64,000 bases of DNA from Klenkia taihuensis (GTDB taxonomy: Bacteria > Actinomycetota > Actinomycetes > Mycobacteriales > Geodermatophilaceae), in contig NZ_FOMD01000001.1 in the NCBI RefSeq assembly GCF_900112525.1, positions 1,488,001-1,552,000 on the forward strand, written 5' to 3'. Both the position numbers and the translations under genes were made by a program. Position 1 is the first letter of the stretch. Every line of letters starts with the position of its first letter. Below are positions 25,306 to 37,173 of this stretch, in pieces. Under the pieces are notes generated by a model. That model was not told where the DNA came from. It saw nothing but the letters and a program-made list of their open reading frames with translations, and searched no databases.

Positions 25306-26412
25306 TCAGGTGGCGTCGGGCACCGCGGAGTAGCGCTCCTCGACCCGGCCCCAGCGCCAGACGGACAGCGCCGCGCCCCAGGTGAGCACGAACAGCGCGA
25401 CGATGCCGAAGCCGACGTAGTCCAGGTCCCACGACGCCAGCCAGGCCAGCGGGCCGTCGGTGATGCCGAAGCGCTCGACGAGCAGGCCGACGAGCACCAG
25501 CGAGCCGACGCCGAGGGCGACGGTGACCGACAGCGTGGTGACGGTCAGGTTGTAGAAGACCTTGCGCACCGGCTTCACCAGGGCCCAGCCGTAGGCCCGG
25601 GTCATGAGCACGCCGTCGGCGGTGTCGAACAGGCTCATGCCGGCCATGAACAGCACCGGCAGCACGACGATGGCGTACCAGGGCAGCACGAACGCCGCCG
25701 ACCCGGCGATGAGCACCAGGAGACCGACCTGGGTGGCGGTGTCGAAGCCCAGGCCCATGAGCAGGCCGACCGGGTAGAGGTGCCAGGGCTTGGACACCCG
25801 GCGGGTGAACCGGCCCAGCACCCGGGCCATGAAGCCGCGGTTGTGCAGGTGGTGCTCGAGCTGGGCCTCGTCCAGCTGGCCCGAGCGCATGCCGCGCAGC
25901 ACCTTGGCGATGCCCACGACGGCGACGAGGTTCATCGCGCCGATGACCAGCAGGAAGGCGCCGGCGACCAGGGTGCCGACCAGGCCGAGCACCGAGGCCG
26001 CGGAGGAGTCGCCGTCCTGGATGACCCCGGCGACGGACTGCACGCCCAGCGCGAGCAGCACGCTGGCGACCAGCACGACCGACGAGTGGCCGAGGGAGAA
26101 CCAGAACCCGGTGCCCACCGCGGGCGTGCCGTCGCCGACCAGCTTGCGGGTGGTGTTGTCGATGACGGCGATGTGGTCGGCGTCGAAGGCGTGCCGCACG
26201 CCGAGCAGGTAGGCGGTCAGCCCGACGCCCACGCCGAGCACGCCGGCGCTGCCGAGGTCCAGCCGCTGCGGGGCGACCGCGAGCAGCAGCACGCCCCAGC
26301 CGAGCACGTGCAGCCCGACGACGACGGCGGCCATGGTGGCGATGCTGCGCTTGTCACGGCGGCTGAAGCCCCGCGCCGGGACGGCGACGGGGGCGGGCGC
26401 GGTGGTGGTCAC
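25306..26412 (-). CDS. HoxN/NixA-type nickel/cobalt transporter (NiCoT)
   Basis: A 368-residue permease of the NiCoT family, which imports Ni2+ and/or Co2+ across the cytoplasmic membrane for urease, hydrogenase or cobalamin enzymes. The signature RHAFDADHIAVIDN (73-86) holds the HX4DH metal motif (His74, Asp79, His80). Further family motifs are LGHSSVV and LGFDTATQVG. About eight hydrophobic segments are visible. Metal choice between Ni and Co cannot be read. The GTG start follows a -10 by 6 bases, and a perfect palindrome lies just upstream. Confidence 0.93.
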   Translation of the reverse strand: MTTTAPAPVAVPARGFSRRDKRSIATMAAVVVGLHVLGWGVLLLAVAPQRLDLGSAGVLGVGVGLTAYLLGVRHAFDADHIAVIDNTTRKLVGDGTPAVGTGFWFSLGHSSVVLVASVLLALGVQSVAGVIQDGDSSAASVLGLVGTLVAGAFLLVIGAMNLVAVVGIAKVLRGMRSGQLDEAQLEHHLHNRGFMARVLGRFTRRVSKPWHLYPVGLLMGLGFDTATQVGLLVLIAGSAAFVLPWYAIVVLPVLFMAGMSLFDTADGVLMTRAYGWALVKPVRKVFYNLTVTTLSVTVALGVGSLVLVGLLVERFGITDGPLAWLASWDLDYVGFGIVALFVLTWGAALSVWRWGRVEERYSAVPDAT

Positions 26413-26418
26413 GGCCGG

Positions 26419-26424
26419 ACACTA
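26419..26424 (-). promoter_or_regulatory. Candidate -10 element, Ni/Co permease
   Basis: TAGTGT on the minus strand, 6 bases before the GTG. A GTGCAG -35-like hexamer lies at 26442-26447, giving a spacer of exactly 17 bases. Confidence 0.5.
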
Positions 26425-26441
26425 GTGCGAGGACCTCGCAC
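26425..26441. promoter_or_regulatory. Candidate operator: 17-bp palindrome in the permease promoter spacer
   Basis: GTGCGAGG-A-CCTCGCAC is a perfect 8-bp inverted repeat around one base. It fills the whole -35/-10 spacer of the permease promoter, where a repressor would block polymerase. A metal-responsive regulator is the natural candidate, but the sequence does not match a box I can name. Confidence 0.55.
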
Positions 26442-26520
26442 CTGCACAGGGGTCGCAACAAGCCGGTCCGGGGCCGGCGCAACACGGCCGTAGCACGGGG
26501 GCGCGACACGCGCGGCGGAG

Positions 26521-26559
26521 TTCACGACCGCGAAACACGCCCGCACCGCCGTCGGAAAC
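26521..26559 (+). promoter_or_regulatory. Possible GlnR-type nitrogen box upstream of amt
   Basis: TTCAC-N6-GAAAC-N6-GCACC-N7-GAAAC resembles the actinobacterial GlnR consensus (GTNAC-N6-GAAAC repeated), with two exact GAAAC half-sites. It lies about 80-115 bases before the amt start in the 223-base gap after the Ni/Co permease. One spacing is off by a base, so binding is likely rather than sure. Confidence 0.45.
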
Positions 26560-26635
26560 ACGGTGTCGGCACGGTGTTCCGCACACCCCCCACCGCCCCG
26601 GCCGATGGCCGACGACCCCTGATCAGGAGGTTGCC

Positions 26636-28311
<1,676 letters not shown>

Positions 28312-28327
28312 TCGCAGCACCCGTCCC

Positions 28328-28367
28328 GTCGGCCGGGGTGGTGGGGACCCCCACCGCCCCGGCCGAC
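28328..28367 (+). terminator. Terminator hairpin after amt-glnB
   Basis: A 19-bp stem (28328-28346 with 28349-28367) containing one G-U pair and a very short loop starts 17 bases after the glnB stop. It probably lowers glnD expression relative to amt-glnB. No U-tract follows. Confidence 0.7.
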
Positions 28368-28377
28368 GCCGTTCCCG

Positions 28378-28413
28378 CCCCGCCCACGGCCCCGCCCACG
28401 GTCCCGCTCACGA
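28378..28413 (+). repeat. Three 12-bp direct repeats before glnD
   Basis: CCCCGCCCACGG occurs twice in tandem (28378-28389, 28390-28401), followed by the degenerate copy TCCCGCTCACGA (28402-28413). The array ends 4 bases before the proposed glnD start. Confidence 0.7.
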
Positions 28414-28417
28414 CGAG

Positions 28418-30754
28418 GTGATCCCCCTGGCACACCCGGCACCGACCCCCGACGAGCTCGCCGCCCTGCCCCGCGCGGAGCGGGTCGCGGCGCTGGACGG
28501 CTGGCTGACCGGCCTGCTGGGCGACGCCGTGCCCGCCGGCGACCGCACCGGGGTCGCACTGGCCGCGGTCGGCAGCCTCGGCCGCCGGGAGCCCGCACCG
28601 CGCGGCGACCTGGACCTGGTGCTGGTGCACGACGGGCGCCGCGGCATCGGCCAGGTCGCCGACGCGGTCTGGTACCCGGTCTGGGACGCCGGGCACAAGC
28701 TCGACCACTCGGTGCGCACCGTCGCCGAGGCGGCCGCGGTGGCCGGGGACGACGTCAAGGCCGGCCTGGGCCTGCTCGACGTGCGGCTGGTCGCCGGGGA
28801 CGCCGAGCTGGTCGCCGCGCTGCGCTCGGCCACCCTCGCCTCGTGGCGGCAGCGCGCGGCCCGGCTGCTGCCCGAGCTGAAGGAGCTGCGCCGCGCCCGG
28901 GCGCGCACGGTCGGCGAGCTGGGCTTCCTGCTCGAGCCCGACCTGAAGGAGGCCTACGGCGGGTTGCGCGACGGGCAGGTGCTGCGCGCGCTCTCCCTCG
29001 CCCAGCTGGTCGACGAGCCCCCGGCCGACGCCGGCGAGGCCTACGCGTTCCTGGTCGACGTCCGCGACGAGCTGCGCCGCCGCACCCGCCGGGCCGGCGA
29101 CGTGCTGGTGCGCCAGGAGCAGGCCGGGGTCGCCGCCGCCCTGGGCCTGCCCGACGACGACGTGCTGCTGCGCCGGGTGAGCCTGGCCGGACGGCGGCTG
29201 GCCTTCGTGGTCGACGAGGCGTGGCGGCGGGTGGACGCGGCGATGGTCCGCCGTCCCCGCGGCCGGTACCGGCGGGTGCGCCGCGAGCCGCTGGCCGAGG
29301 GCCTGGTCCGGCAGGGCGACGAGGTGGTGCTCGCCCGCGACGCCAAGCCCGCCGCCGACCCCGGCCTGGTGCTGCGCGGGGCCGCCGCGGCCGCGCACGC
29401 GGACCTGCTGCTGTCGCCCTACACGCTCAAGGTGCTCGGCGCGCACTCCCCACCGCTGCCCGAGCCGTGGCCGGCCGAGGTGCGCTGGTCGTTCCTGCGG
29501 CTGCTGGCCAGCGGGCGCAGCGCCGTCCCGGTGGTGGAGCAGCTGGACCAGGAGGGCCTGCTGGTCCGGATGCTCCCCGAGTGGGACCACGTCCGGTCGC
29601 TGCCCCAGCGGCACCCGTGGCACCGGTTCACCGTGGACCGGCACCTGGTGGAGGCCGCGGCGGCGGGCGCGGAGCTGACCCGCGACGTCGACCGGCCCGA
29701 CCTGCTGCTGGTCGGCGCGCTGCTGCACGACATCGGCAAGGGCCACCCCGGCGACCACTCCGAGGTCGGCGCGGTCGTCGTGCGGGAGGTGGCCACCCGG
29801 ATGGGGTTCGCCCCGGCCGACGTGGACATGCTCGTGGCGATGGTGCGCTGGCACCTGCTGCTGCCGGACGTGGCCACCCACCGCGACCTCGACGACCCGG
29901 CCACCATCGACCGCGTCGTGGAGGCCATCGGCGGCGACCCGGCGCTGCTGCAGCTGCTGCACGCCCTCGCCCAGGCCGACGGCGCGGCGACCTCCACCTC
30001 GGCCTGGTCGCCCTGGAAGGCGCACCTGGTCGCGGCGCTGGTCGGCCGGGTGGCTGCGCGGCTGGGGTCGGCAGCCGTCCCCGAGCCGGTGCTGGAGCCC
30101 AGCGACCCGCAGGTCAGCACCCCGGCGCCGGAGATCCCGGGCCCGACCCGGCCGGTGACCGTCGGGGTGGAGGACGTCGCCGACGGCCAGCAGGTCACCA
30201 TCGGTGCGCCCGACCGCCCGGGCCTGTTCGCGCTGTGCGCCGGCGTGCTGGCGCTCAACCAGCTCGACGTCCGGGCCGCGCGGGTGACCGTCGAGGCCGG
30301 GTACGCCACCTCGGTGTTCGCCGTCCGGCCGCGGTTCGGGCGGGTGCCGGTGCCCGGGATCCTCGCCGACGGCGTGCGCGCGGCGATGGAGGGCACCCTG
30401 CCGCTGGGGGAGCGGCTGGCCCAGCGGGAGCGCGACTACCGCCAGGACGCCGGCCGCGGCGCGCCGCCGCGGGTGGCCTGGTTCGACGCCGAGGCGACCG
30501 GGGCGGCCAACACCCTGGTCGAGGTGCGGGCCACCGACCGGGCCGGCCTGCTCTACCGGCTCACCGCCGCCCTGGCCGCCGAGGGCCTGGACGTGCGCGG
30601 CGCGACGGTGGAGACCCTGGGCGCCGACGCCGTCGACGCCTTCTACCTGGCCGACCCCTCGGGCACGCCGGTCGACGAGGGCCAGCGCGAGCGGGTCGCC
30701 GCCTCGCTGCTGGCCGCGGCCGCCGGCACCGCACCCGACCCGGCCGTGCACTGA
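28418..30754 (+). CDS. glnD: PII nucleotidyltransferase/uridylyl-removing-type enzyme GlnD
   Basis: GlnD modifies and demodifies PII in response to glutamine; in actinobacteria the transfer is adenylylation. The 778-residue form shows the nucleotidyltransferase motif GSLGRRE (52-58) with GDLDLVLVHD (63-72), an HD hydrolase domain (LLHDIGKGHPGDH, about 433-445), and two C-terminal ACT glutamine-sensing domains (PDRPGLFALCAGVL near 595, TDRAGLLYRLTAAL near 704). The GTG at 28418 is the first start after a direct-repeat stretch; no strong Shine-Dalgarno is seen, so the exact start is uncertain. Confidence 0.92.
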   Translation: MIPLAHPAPTPDELAALPRAERVAALDGWLTGLLGDAVPAGDRTGVALAAVGSLGRREPAPRGDLDLVLVHDGRRGIGQVADAVWYPVWDAGHKLDHSVRTVAEAAAVAGDDVKAGLGLLDVRLVAGDAELVAALRSATLASWRQRAARLLPELKELRRARARTVGELGFLLEPDLKEAYGGLRDGQVLRALSLAQLVDEPPADAGEAYAFLVDVRDELRRRTRRAGDVLVRQEQAGVAAALGLPDDDVLLRRVSLAGRRLAFVVDEAWRRVDAAMVRRPRGRYRRVRREPLAEGLVRQGDEVVLARDAKPAADPGLVLRGAAAAAHADLLLSPYTLKVLGAHSPPLPEPWPAEVRWSFLRLLASGRSAVPVVEQLDQEGLLVRMLPEWDHVRSLPQRHPWHRFTVDRHLVEAAAAGAELTRDVDRPDLLLVGALLHDIGKGHPGDHSEVGAVVVREVATRMGFAPADVDMLVAMVRWHLLLPDVATHRDLDDPATIDRVVEAIGGDPALLQLLHALAQADGAATSTSAWSPWKAHLVAALVGRVAARLGSAAVPEPVLEPSDPQVSTPAPEIPGPTRPVTVGVEDVADGQQVTIGAPDRPGLFALCAGVLALNQLDVRAARVTVEAGYATSVFAVRPRFGRVPVPGILADGVRAAMEGTLPLGERLAQRERDYRQDAGRGAPPRVAWFDAEATGAANTLVEVRATDRAGLLYRLTAALAAEGLDVRGATVETLGADAVDAFYLADPSGTPVDEGQRERVAASLLAAAAGTAPDPAVH

Positions 30755-30761
30755 GGCTGGA

Positions 30762-30767
30762 TACCCT
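30762..30767 (+). promoter_or_regulatory. Candidate -10 element, ffh
   Basis: TACCCT, 37 bases before the GTG of ffh, immediately after glnD. This would give a leader of about 30 bases. Confidence 0.35.
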
Positions 30768-30804
30768 GGGGAGCCCCTGGTTCCACCGCTGCTGAGGACG
30801 TGTT

Positions 30805-32325
<1,521 letters not shown>

Positions 32326-32328
32326 GCC

Positions 32329-33408
32329 GTGCACCTGTCGGGGGTGCTGCTGCCCGGGGACGAGACCCGCGACCTGTGGGTGCGCGACGGGCGGCTCACC
32401 TTCGAGCCGGTGCCGGGCGCGCCGACGGTCTCCCGGGGCGGGTTCGTGCTGCCGGGGCTGGTCGACGCGCACTGCCACGTCGGCATCGCCCGGGGCGGCG
32501 GCCACGTCGAGGACCTGGCCGCGGCCCGCGAACAGGCCCTCGTGGAGCGGGACGCCGGGGTGCTGCTGCTGCGCGACTGCGGGTCGCCGGTCGACACCCG
32601 GGCGCTGGACGACGACCCCGAGCTGCCGCGGATCCTGCGCGCCGGCCGGCACGTGGCCCGCGAGCGGCGCTACATCCCGGGTCTGGCCGTGGAGGTGGAG
32701 CCCGCGTCGCTGGCCGACGAGGTGCGGGTGCAGGCCCGCCGCGGGGACGGCTGGGTGAAGCTGGTCGGTGACTGGATCGACCGCGGGGCCGGCGACCTGG
32801 GCCCGCTGTGGCCCGACGACGCGCTGGCCGACGCGATCGCCGCCGCGCACGCCGAGGGCGCCCGGGTCACCGCGCACACCTTCGGCAGCGACGCGCTGCC
32901 CGGGCTCATCCGGGCAGGAATCGACTGCGTGGAGCACGGCACCGGCCTGACCGAGGACCTCATCTCCGAGATGGCCGCGCGCGGCACCGCCGTCGTCCCC
33001 ACGCTGGTGAACGTGGAGAACTTCCCCGGGTTCGCCGCGGCGGGCGAGGCGAAGTTCCCCGCCTACGCCTCGACGATGCGCCGGCTGTACGCCTCGTCGG
33101 GTGCGGTGGTGCGGGCGGCGTACGAGGCCGGGGTGCCGGTGTTCGCCGGCACCGACGCCGGCGGCGGCATCGACCACGGGACCATCGGCGAGGAGGTCCG
33201 GGCGCTGCACGCCGCCGGGCTGCCGCGCGAGGCGGCACTGGCCGCGGCGTCGTGGGCCGCGCGGGAGTGGCTGGGCCTGCCCGGCCTGGTCGAGGGCGCC
33301 CCGGCCGACCTGGTCGTCTACGACGCCGACCCCCGCGCCGACCTCGACGCCCTGGCCCGCCCGCAGCTCACCCTGCTCCGCGGCCGCGTGGTCACCCCCT
33401 CCCGCTGA
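32329..33408 (+). CDS. Amidohydrolase family protein
   Basis: A 359-residue metal-dependent hydrolase of the amidohydrolase superfamily, syntenic with Rv2915c beside ffh in mycobacteria. Metal ligands appear as DAHCHVG (His48, His50), the TAHTFGS and VEHGTG histidines, and FAGTDAGGG with the catalytic Asp. [10 protein letters not shown] is the usual C-terminal beta-sandwich motif. The substrate (cyclic amide, imidazolonepropionate-like or dipeptide) is unknown. No signal peptide is seen. It is likely co-transcribed with ffh. Confidence 0.88.
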   Translation: MHLSGVLLPGDETRDLWVRDGRLTFEPVPGAPTVSRGGFVLPGLVDAHCHVGIARGGGHVEDLAAAREQALVERDAGVLLLRDCGSPVDTRALDDDPELPRILRAGRHVARERRYIPGLAVEVEPASLADEVRVQARRGDGWVKLVGDWIDRGAGDLGPLWPDDALADAIAAAHAEGARVTAHTFGSDALPGLIRAGIDCVEHGTGLTEDLISEMAARGTAVVPTLVNVENFPGFAAAGEAKFPAYASTMRRLYASSGAVVRAAYEAGVPVFAGTDAGGGIDHGTIGEEVRALHAAGLPREAALAAASWAAREWLGLPGLVEGAPADLVVYDADPRADLDALARPQLTLLRGRVVTPSR

Positions 33409-33418
33409 GGCCCTGCCG

Positions 33419-33596
33419 CTGACGGACCTCGTGGCGCGGATGCCGGCGGGAGCTCGCCGAGGACGACGTCCGCGCCGTCGTGCGGGCCGAGCGGGACGAG
33501 CGGCTGGCCGCGGCCGACCAGCTGGACGCCGCCGGGGCCGGTGCCGCCGCGGACCAGCTGCGCACGGCGGCCGCCGTGCTGGCGGGCCACCTGTAG
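33419..33596 (+). pseudogene. Remnant of a GatB/YqeY-domain gene
   Basis: A decayed fragment with no usable single frame. One frame from 33419 reads TDLVARM, like a YqeY N-terminus. The next frame, open from 33423 to the TAG at 33594-33596 but without ATG or GTG, reads [20 protein letters not shown] followed by a [16 protein letters not shown]-type helix and AVLAGHL, which resembles the C-terminal half of YqeY (aspartyl/glutamyl-tRNA amidotransferase-like) proteins. Most of the middle of the roughly 150-residue family is missing, so an internal deletion plus a frameshift is inferred. Confidence 0.45.
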
Positions 33597-33619
33597 GGAA
33601 ACCGTTGGGCGGGGGCTGG

Positions 33620-33625
33620 GAGACT
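33620..33625 (+). promoter_or_regulatory. Candidate -10 element, proS
   Basis: GAGACT, 6 bases before the GTG at 33632. It supports that GTG as the true start over the in-frame ATG four codons later. Confidence 0.4.
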
Positions 33626-33631
33626 CCCTGC

Positions 33632-35380
33632 GTGCTGTTGCGGATGTCCACCCTGTTCCTGCGCACCCTGCGCGACGACCCGGCCGACGCCGAGGTCCCC
33701 AGCCACCGCCTGCTCGTGCGGGGCGGCTACATCCGCCGGGCCGCGCCCGGCGGGTTCACCTGGCTGCCGCTGGGCTGGCGGGTGTACCGCAACGTCGAGC
33801 GCGTCGTCCGCGAGGAGATGGACGCGATGGGTGCGCAGGAGGTGCACTTCCCGGCGCTGCTGCCCCGCGAGCCCTACGAGGCCACCGGCCGCTGGACCGA
33901 GTACGGCGACAACGTCTTCCGCCTGAAGGACCGCAAGGGCGCCGACTTCCTGCTGGGCCCCACCCACGAGGAGATGTTCACCCTCCTGGTGAAGGACCTC
34001 TACGGTTCCTACAAGGACCTGCCGCTGTCGATCTACCAGATCCAGACCAAGTACCGGGACGAGGCCCGGCCCCGGGCCGGGCTGTTCCGCGGGCGCGAGT
34101 TCGTGATGAAGGACAGCTACTCCTTCGACGTCGACGACGCCGGCCAGGACGCCTCCTACGCCCGGCACCGCGACGCCTACATGCGCATCTTCGACCGGCT
34201 GGGCCTGGAGTACGTGATCGTCTCGGCCACCTCCGGCGCCATGGGCGGGTCCCGGTCGGAGGAGTTCCTCACCCCCACCCCGATCGGCGAGGACACCTTC
34301 GTGCGCTCGCCGGGGGGGTACGCGGCCAACGTCGAGGCCGTCACCACCGTCGCGCCCGCGGCGATCCCCGTCGACGGCCTGCCGGCCGCGCACGTCGAGG
34401 ACACCCCCGACACCCCCACCATCGAGACCCTGGTCGCCGTCGCCACCGAGCTCTTCCCTGACGCCGGCTACACCGCGGCCTCGACGCTGAAGAACGTCGT
34501 CGTGCAGCTGCGCCACCCCGACGGCACCGCCGAGCCCCTGGTCATCGGCCTCCCCGGCGACCGCGAGGTCGACACCAAGCGGCTGGAGGCCCAGGTCTCC
34601 CCGGCCGAGGTCGAGCCGTTCACCGACTTCGCCGCGCACCCGGTGCTGGTCAAGGGCTACATCGGCCCGCAGGTGCTCGGCGCCGACAGCGACTCGGGCA
34701 TCCGCTACCTCATCGACCCCCGCGTGGTCACCGGCAGCCGCTGGATCACCGGGGCCAACGAGGCCGGCAAGCACGTCTTCGACCTCGTGGCCGGCCGGGA
34801 CTTCACCTGGGACGGCACCATCGAGGCCGCCGAGGTGCGCGCCGGCGACCCCGCCCCCGACGGCTCCGGCCCGCTGGAGCTCGCCCGGGGCGTGGAGATG
34901 GGCCACGTGTTCGCCCTCGGCCGCAAGTACGCCGACGCCCTGGACCTCAAGGTGCTCGACGAGAACGGCAAGCTCGTCACCGTCACCATGGGGTCCTACG
35001 GCATCGGGGTCTCCCGCGCCGTGGCCGCCATCGCCGAGTCCACGCACGACGAGCTCGGCCTGGTCTGGCCGCGCGAGGTCGCCCCGGCCGACGTGCACCT
35101 GGTCGCCACCGGCAAGGACGCCGCGGTGTTCACCGCCGCGGAGGCCCTGGCCGGCGAGCTGGTCGCCGCCGGGCTCACCGTGCTCTACGACGACCGGCCC
35201 AAGGTCAGCCCCGGCGTGAAGTTCAAGGACGCCGAGCTGCTCGGGATGCCGACCATCGTCACCGTCGGCCGCGGGCTGGCCGAGGGCGTCCTGGAGCTGC
35301 GCGACCGGGCCACCGGCGAGCGGCAGGACATCCCCGTGGACGGCGCCGCCGCCGCGGTGCTGGCCGCCGTCAGGGGCTGA
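33632..35380 (+). CDS. proS: Proline--tRNA ligase
   Basis: ProS charges tRNA-Pro. This 582-residue class II synthetase is the bacterial type with an inserted editing domain (about residues 220-400) that clears Ala-tRNA-Pro. Motif 2 ([15 protein letters not shown]), the TxE proline-site loop in GPTHEEMF, and motif 3 in [16 protein letters not shown] are visible. The start GTG-CTG-TTG-CGG-ATG gives [20 protein letters not shown], the usual N-terminus in actinobacteria. It overlaps the convergent VOC gene by 11 bases. Confidence 0.96.
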   Translation: MLLRMSTLFLRTLRDDPADAEVPSHRLLVRGGYIRRAAPGGFTWLPLGWRVYRNVERVVREEMDAMGAQEVHFPALLPREPYEATGRWTEYGDNVFRLKDRKGADFLLGPTHEEMFTLLVKDLYGSYKDLPLSIYQIQTKYRDEARPRAGLFRGREFVMKDSYSFDVDDAGQDASYARHRDAYMRIFDRLGLEYVIVSATSGAMGGSRSEEFLTPTPIGEDTFVRSPGGYAANVEAVTTVAPAAIPVDGLPAAHVEDTPDTPTIETLVAVATELFPDAGYTAASTLKNVVVQLRHPDGTAEPLVIGLPGDREVDTKRLEAQVSPAEVEPFTDFAAHPVLVKGYIGPQVLGADSDSGIRYLIDPRVVTGSRWITGANEAGKHVFDLVAGRDFTWDGTIEAAEVRAGDPAPDGSGPLELARGVEMGHVFALGRKYADALDLKVLDENGKLVTVTMGSYGIGVSRAVAAIAESTHDELGLVWPREVAPADVHLVATGKDAAVFTAAEALAGELVAAGLTVLYDDRPKVSPGVKFKDAELLGMPTIVTVGRGLAEGVLELRDRATGERQDIPVDGAAAAVLAAVRG

Positions 35381-35759
35381 CCCGCTCGACCAGCTCCACC
35401 TCGAAGCCGTCGGCGTCCTCCAGGTACGCCGCCCGGTGCCCGGGGCCACCGGCGAACGGGTGGCGGTCGCCGAACAGCAGCCGCCACCCGTGCGCCGCGG
35501 CCTCGTCCACCAGGCCGTCGAGCCGGCCGGCGGGGACGTGGAAGGCCAGGTGGTTCAGCCCCGGACGGCGCCGGTCGTGCGCCGTCCCCACCAGGTCCGG
35601 CGACTGCTCCAGGACGAGGTAGACGTCCCCGGAACGCCACGACCGGCCACCGGACCAGGCCTGGAACGGCTCGGCGCCCAGCTCGGTCAGCAGCCACCCC
35701 CAGGAGCGGACGGCGCGGGTGAGGTCGGGCACCCACAGCTCGACGTGGTGGAGCAGCAT
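35370..35759 (-). CDS. VOC (glyoxalase/bleomycin resistance/dioxygenase) family protein
   Basis: A 129-residue vicinal-oxygen-chelate fold protein with two beta-alpha-beta-beta-beta modules. [19 protein letters not shown] supplies the first metal-ligand His and NHLAFHVP the second, with a final [14 protein letters not shown] holding the terminal Glu. It could be a lactoylglutathione-lyase-like or drug-binding protein; the substrate is unknown. GGGAGG lies 8 bases before the ATG. It is divergent from rpsP. Confidence 0.88.
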   Translation of the reverse strand: MLLHHVELWVPDLTRAVRSWGWLLTELGAEPFQAWSGGRSWRSGDVYLVLEQSPDLVGTAHDRRRPGLNHLAFHVPAGRLDGLVDEAAAHGWRLLFGDRHPFAGGPGHRAAYLEDADGFEVELVERVSP

Positions 35760-35782
35760 CCCGGCGTCCTCCCGTCGTCTGG

Positions 35783-35788
35783 CATGAT
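35783..35788 (+). promoter_or_regulatory. Possible -10 element, rpsP operon
   Basis: CATGAT in the gap between the VOC gene and rpsP, about 135 bases before the rpsP start. It fits the position for the ribosomal operon promoter, but the -35 is not recognisable. Confidence 0.3.
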
Positions 35789-35923
35789 GGGCGGTCGAGC
35801 ACGTGCTGCCGGCGGCCCTCTCACCGTCGCGGCCGCGTGTCCACCCGCTCCGCCCCCGGCGTACCCCCACGCGCCCGCAGGCGCGAGCACCCGAGAACCC
35901 GTACGAGGAGTACACCACCCACC

Positions 35924-36397
35924 GTGGCCACCAAGATCAAGCTCATGCGTCTGGGCAAGATGCGCGCGCCGTACTACCGCATCGTCGTCGCCGACTCCCG
36001 CACCAAGCGGGACGGCCGCTCGATCGAGACGATCGGCAAGTACCACCCCAAGGAGGACCCCTCCTTCATCGAGGTCGACGCCGAGCGTGCCGCCTACTGG
36101 CTGGGCGTCGGCGCGCAGCCGACCGAGGCCGTCGCCGCCATCCTGCGGGTCACCGGTGACTGGCAGAAGTTCAAGGGCGAGCCGGCCCCCGAGCCGATGA
36201 AGGTCGCGGCCCCCAAGCCCGACAAGAAGGCCGCCTACGAGGAGGCCGCCCGCGCCGCCGCCGACGAGCCGGCCGCCGGGGCCACCACCCCGAAGAAGAA
36301 GGCTGCGGTCAAGGCCGACGCCACCCCCGAGGCCGAGGCCAAGCTGGCCGAGGACGCCCCGGCCGACGGGTCCGCCGGCAAGACCGCTGCCGAGTAA
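35924..36397 (+). CDS. rpsP: Small ribosomal subunit protein bS16
   Basis: S16 is an assembly protein of the 30S subunit. Residues 1-85 are the conserved core ([33 protein letters not shown]). Residues 86-157 form a long Ala/Lys/Glu-rich, low-complexity C-terminal tail, longer than the roughly 82-residue E. coli protein but common in actinobacteria. A GAGG lies roughly 15 bases before the GTG. It heads the rpsP-khpA-rimM-trmD operon; khpA starts 3 bases later. Confidence 0.96.
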   Translation: MATKIKLMRLGKMRAPYYRIVVADSRTKRDGRSIETIGKYHPKEDPSFIEVDAERAAYWLGVGAQPTEAVAAILRVTGDWQKFKGEPAPEPMKVAAPKPDKKAAYEEAARAAADEPAAGATTPKKKAAVKADATPEAEAKLAEDAPADGSAGKTAAE

Positions 36398-36400
36398 GAC

Positions 36401-36637
36401 GTGCTCGAAGAGGCGCTCGAGCACCTGGTCAAGGGCATCGTCGACAACCCCGACGACGTCGCCGTCGACCTGATCAACGGTCGCCGCGGCAAGACCCTCG
36501 AGGTCCGGGTGCACCCCGACGACCTCGGCAAGGTCATCGGCCGCGGCGGGCGCACCGCCAAGGCGCTGCGCCAGGTCATGACCGGTGTCGGCGGACGCGG
36601 CCTGCGGGTCGACGTCGTCGACACCGACGGGCGCTGA
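36401..36637 (+). CDS. khpA: KH-domain RNA-binding protein
   Basis: A 78-residue single KH domain with the GxxG loop in GKVIGRGGRTAKALR (42-56). KhpA proteins bind structured RNA with partner KhpB/Jag and affect cell-size control and mRNA fate in Gram-positives. Its position between rpsP and rimM is conserved (Rv2908c). The GTG start gives LEEALEHLVKGIVDNPDDV, the standard N-terminus. Confidence 0.94.
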   Translation: MLEEALEHLVKGIVDNPDDVAVDLINGRRGKTLEVRVHPDDLGKVIGRGGRTAKALRQVMTGVGGRGLRVDVVDTDGR

Positions 36638-36675
36638 GCACCACCCCGCGCCCGCAGGGCACCCCCTCCGACACC

Positions 36676-37173
36676 GTGGTGGTCGGCCGCATCGGCCGAC
36701 CCCACGGTGTTCGTGGTGAGGTGACCGTCGAGGTGCGCACCGACGACCCCGACCGCCGGTTCCGCCCCGGCGCCGTGCTGGCCACCGAGCCCGCCGACCG
36801 CGGCCCGCTGACCGTCGAGTCGGTGAAGTGGCACTCGGGCACCCTGCTGCTGCGCATCGAGGGCGTCGCCGACCGCCAGGCCGCCGACGAGCTGCGGAAC
36901 ACGGTCCTCGTGGTCGAGGTCGCCGACCTCCCCGAGCTCGAGGACGACTCCTTCTACGACCACCAGCTCGTCGGGCTGGAGGTGCGGCTCACCGACGGGA
37001 CCGTCGTCGGCACCGTCTCGGCCGTCCGGCACGACGCCGCCGAGCTGCTGGTCGTGCGGCGACCGGGCACCCACGACCTGCTGGTGCCGTTCGTGCGCGC
37101 CATCGTCCCGACCGTGGACGTCGCCGCCGGGCACCTGGTCATCACCCCGCCCGAGGGGCTGCTGGAGCTGTGA
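36676..37173 (+). CDS. rimM: Ribosome maturation factor RimM
   Basis: RimM binds S19 and helps mature the 30S head. The 165-residue protein has the N-terminal barrel (VVGRIGRPHGVRGEVTVEVRT by parts) and the C-terminal PRC-like barrel (DDSFYDHQLVGLEV, LVPFVRAIVPTVD). Two adjacent GTG codons open the frame; the first (36676) is used here. The stop overlaps trmD by 4 bases. Confidence 0.95.
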   Translation: MVVGRIGRPHGVRGEVTVEVRTDDPDRRFRPGAVLATEPADRGPLTVESVKWHSGTLLLRIEGVADRQAADELRNTVLVVEVADLPELEDDSFYDHQLVGLEVRLTDGTVVGTVSAVRHDAAELLVVRRPGTHDLLVPFVRAIVPTVDVAAGHLVITPPEGLLEL

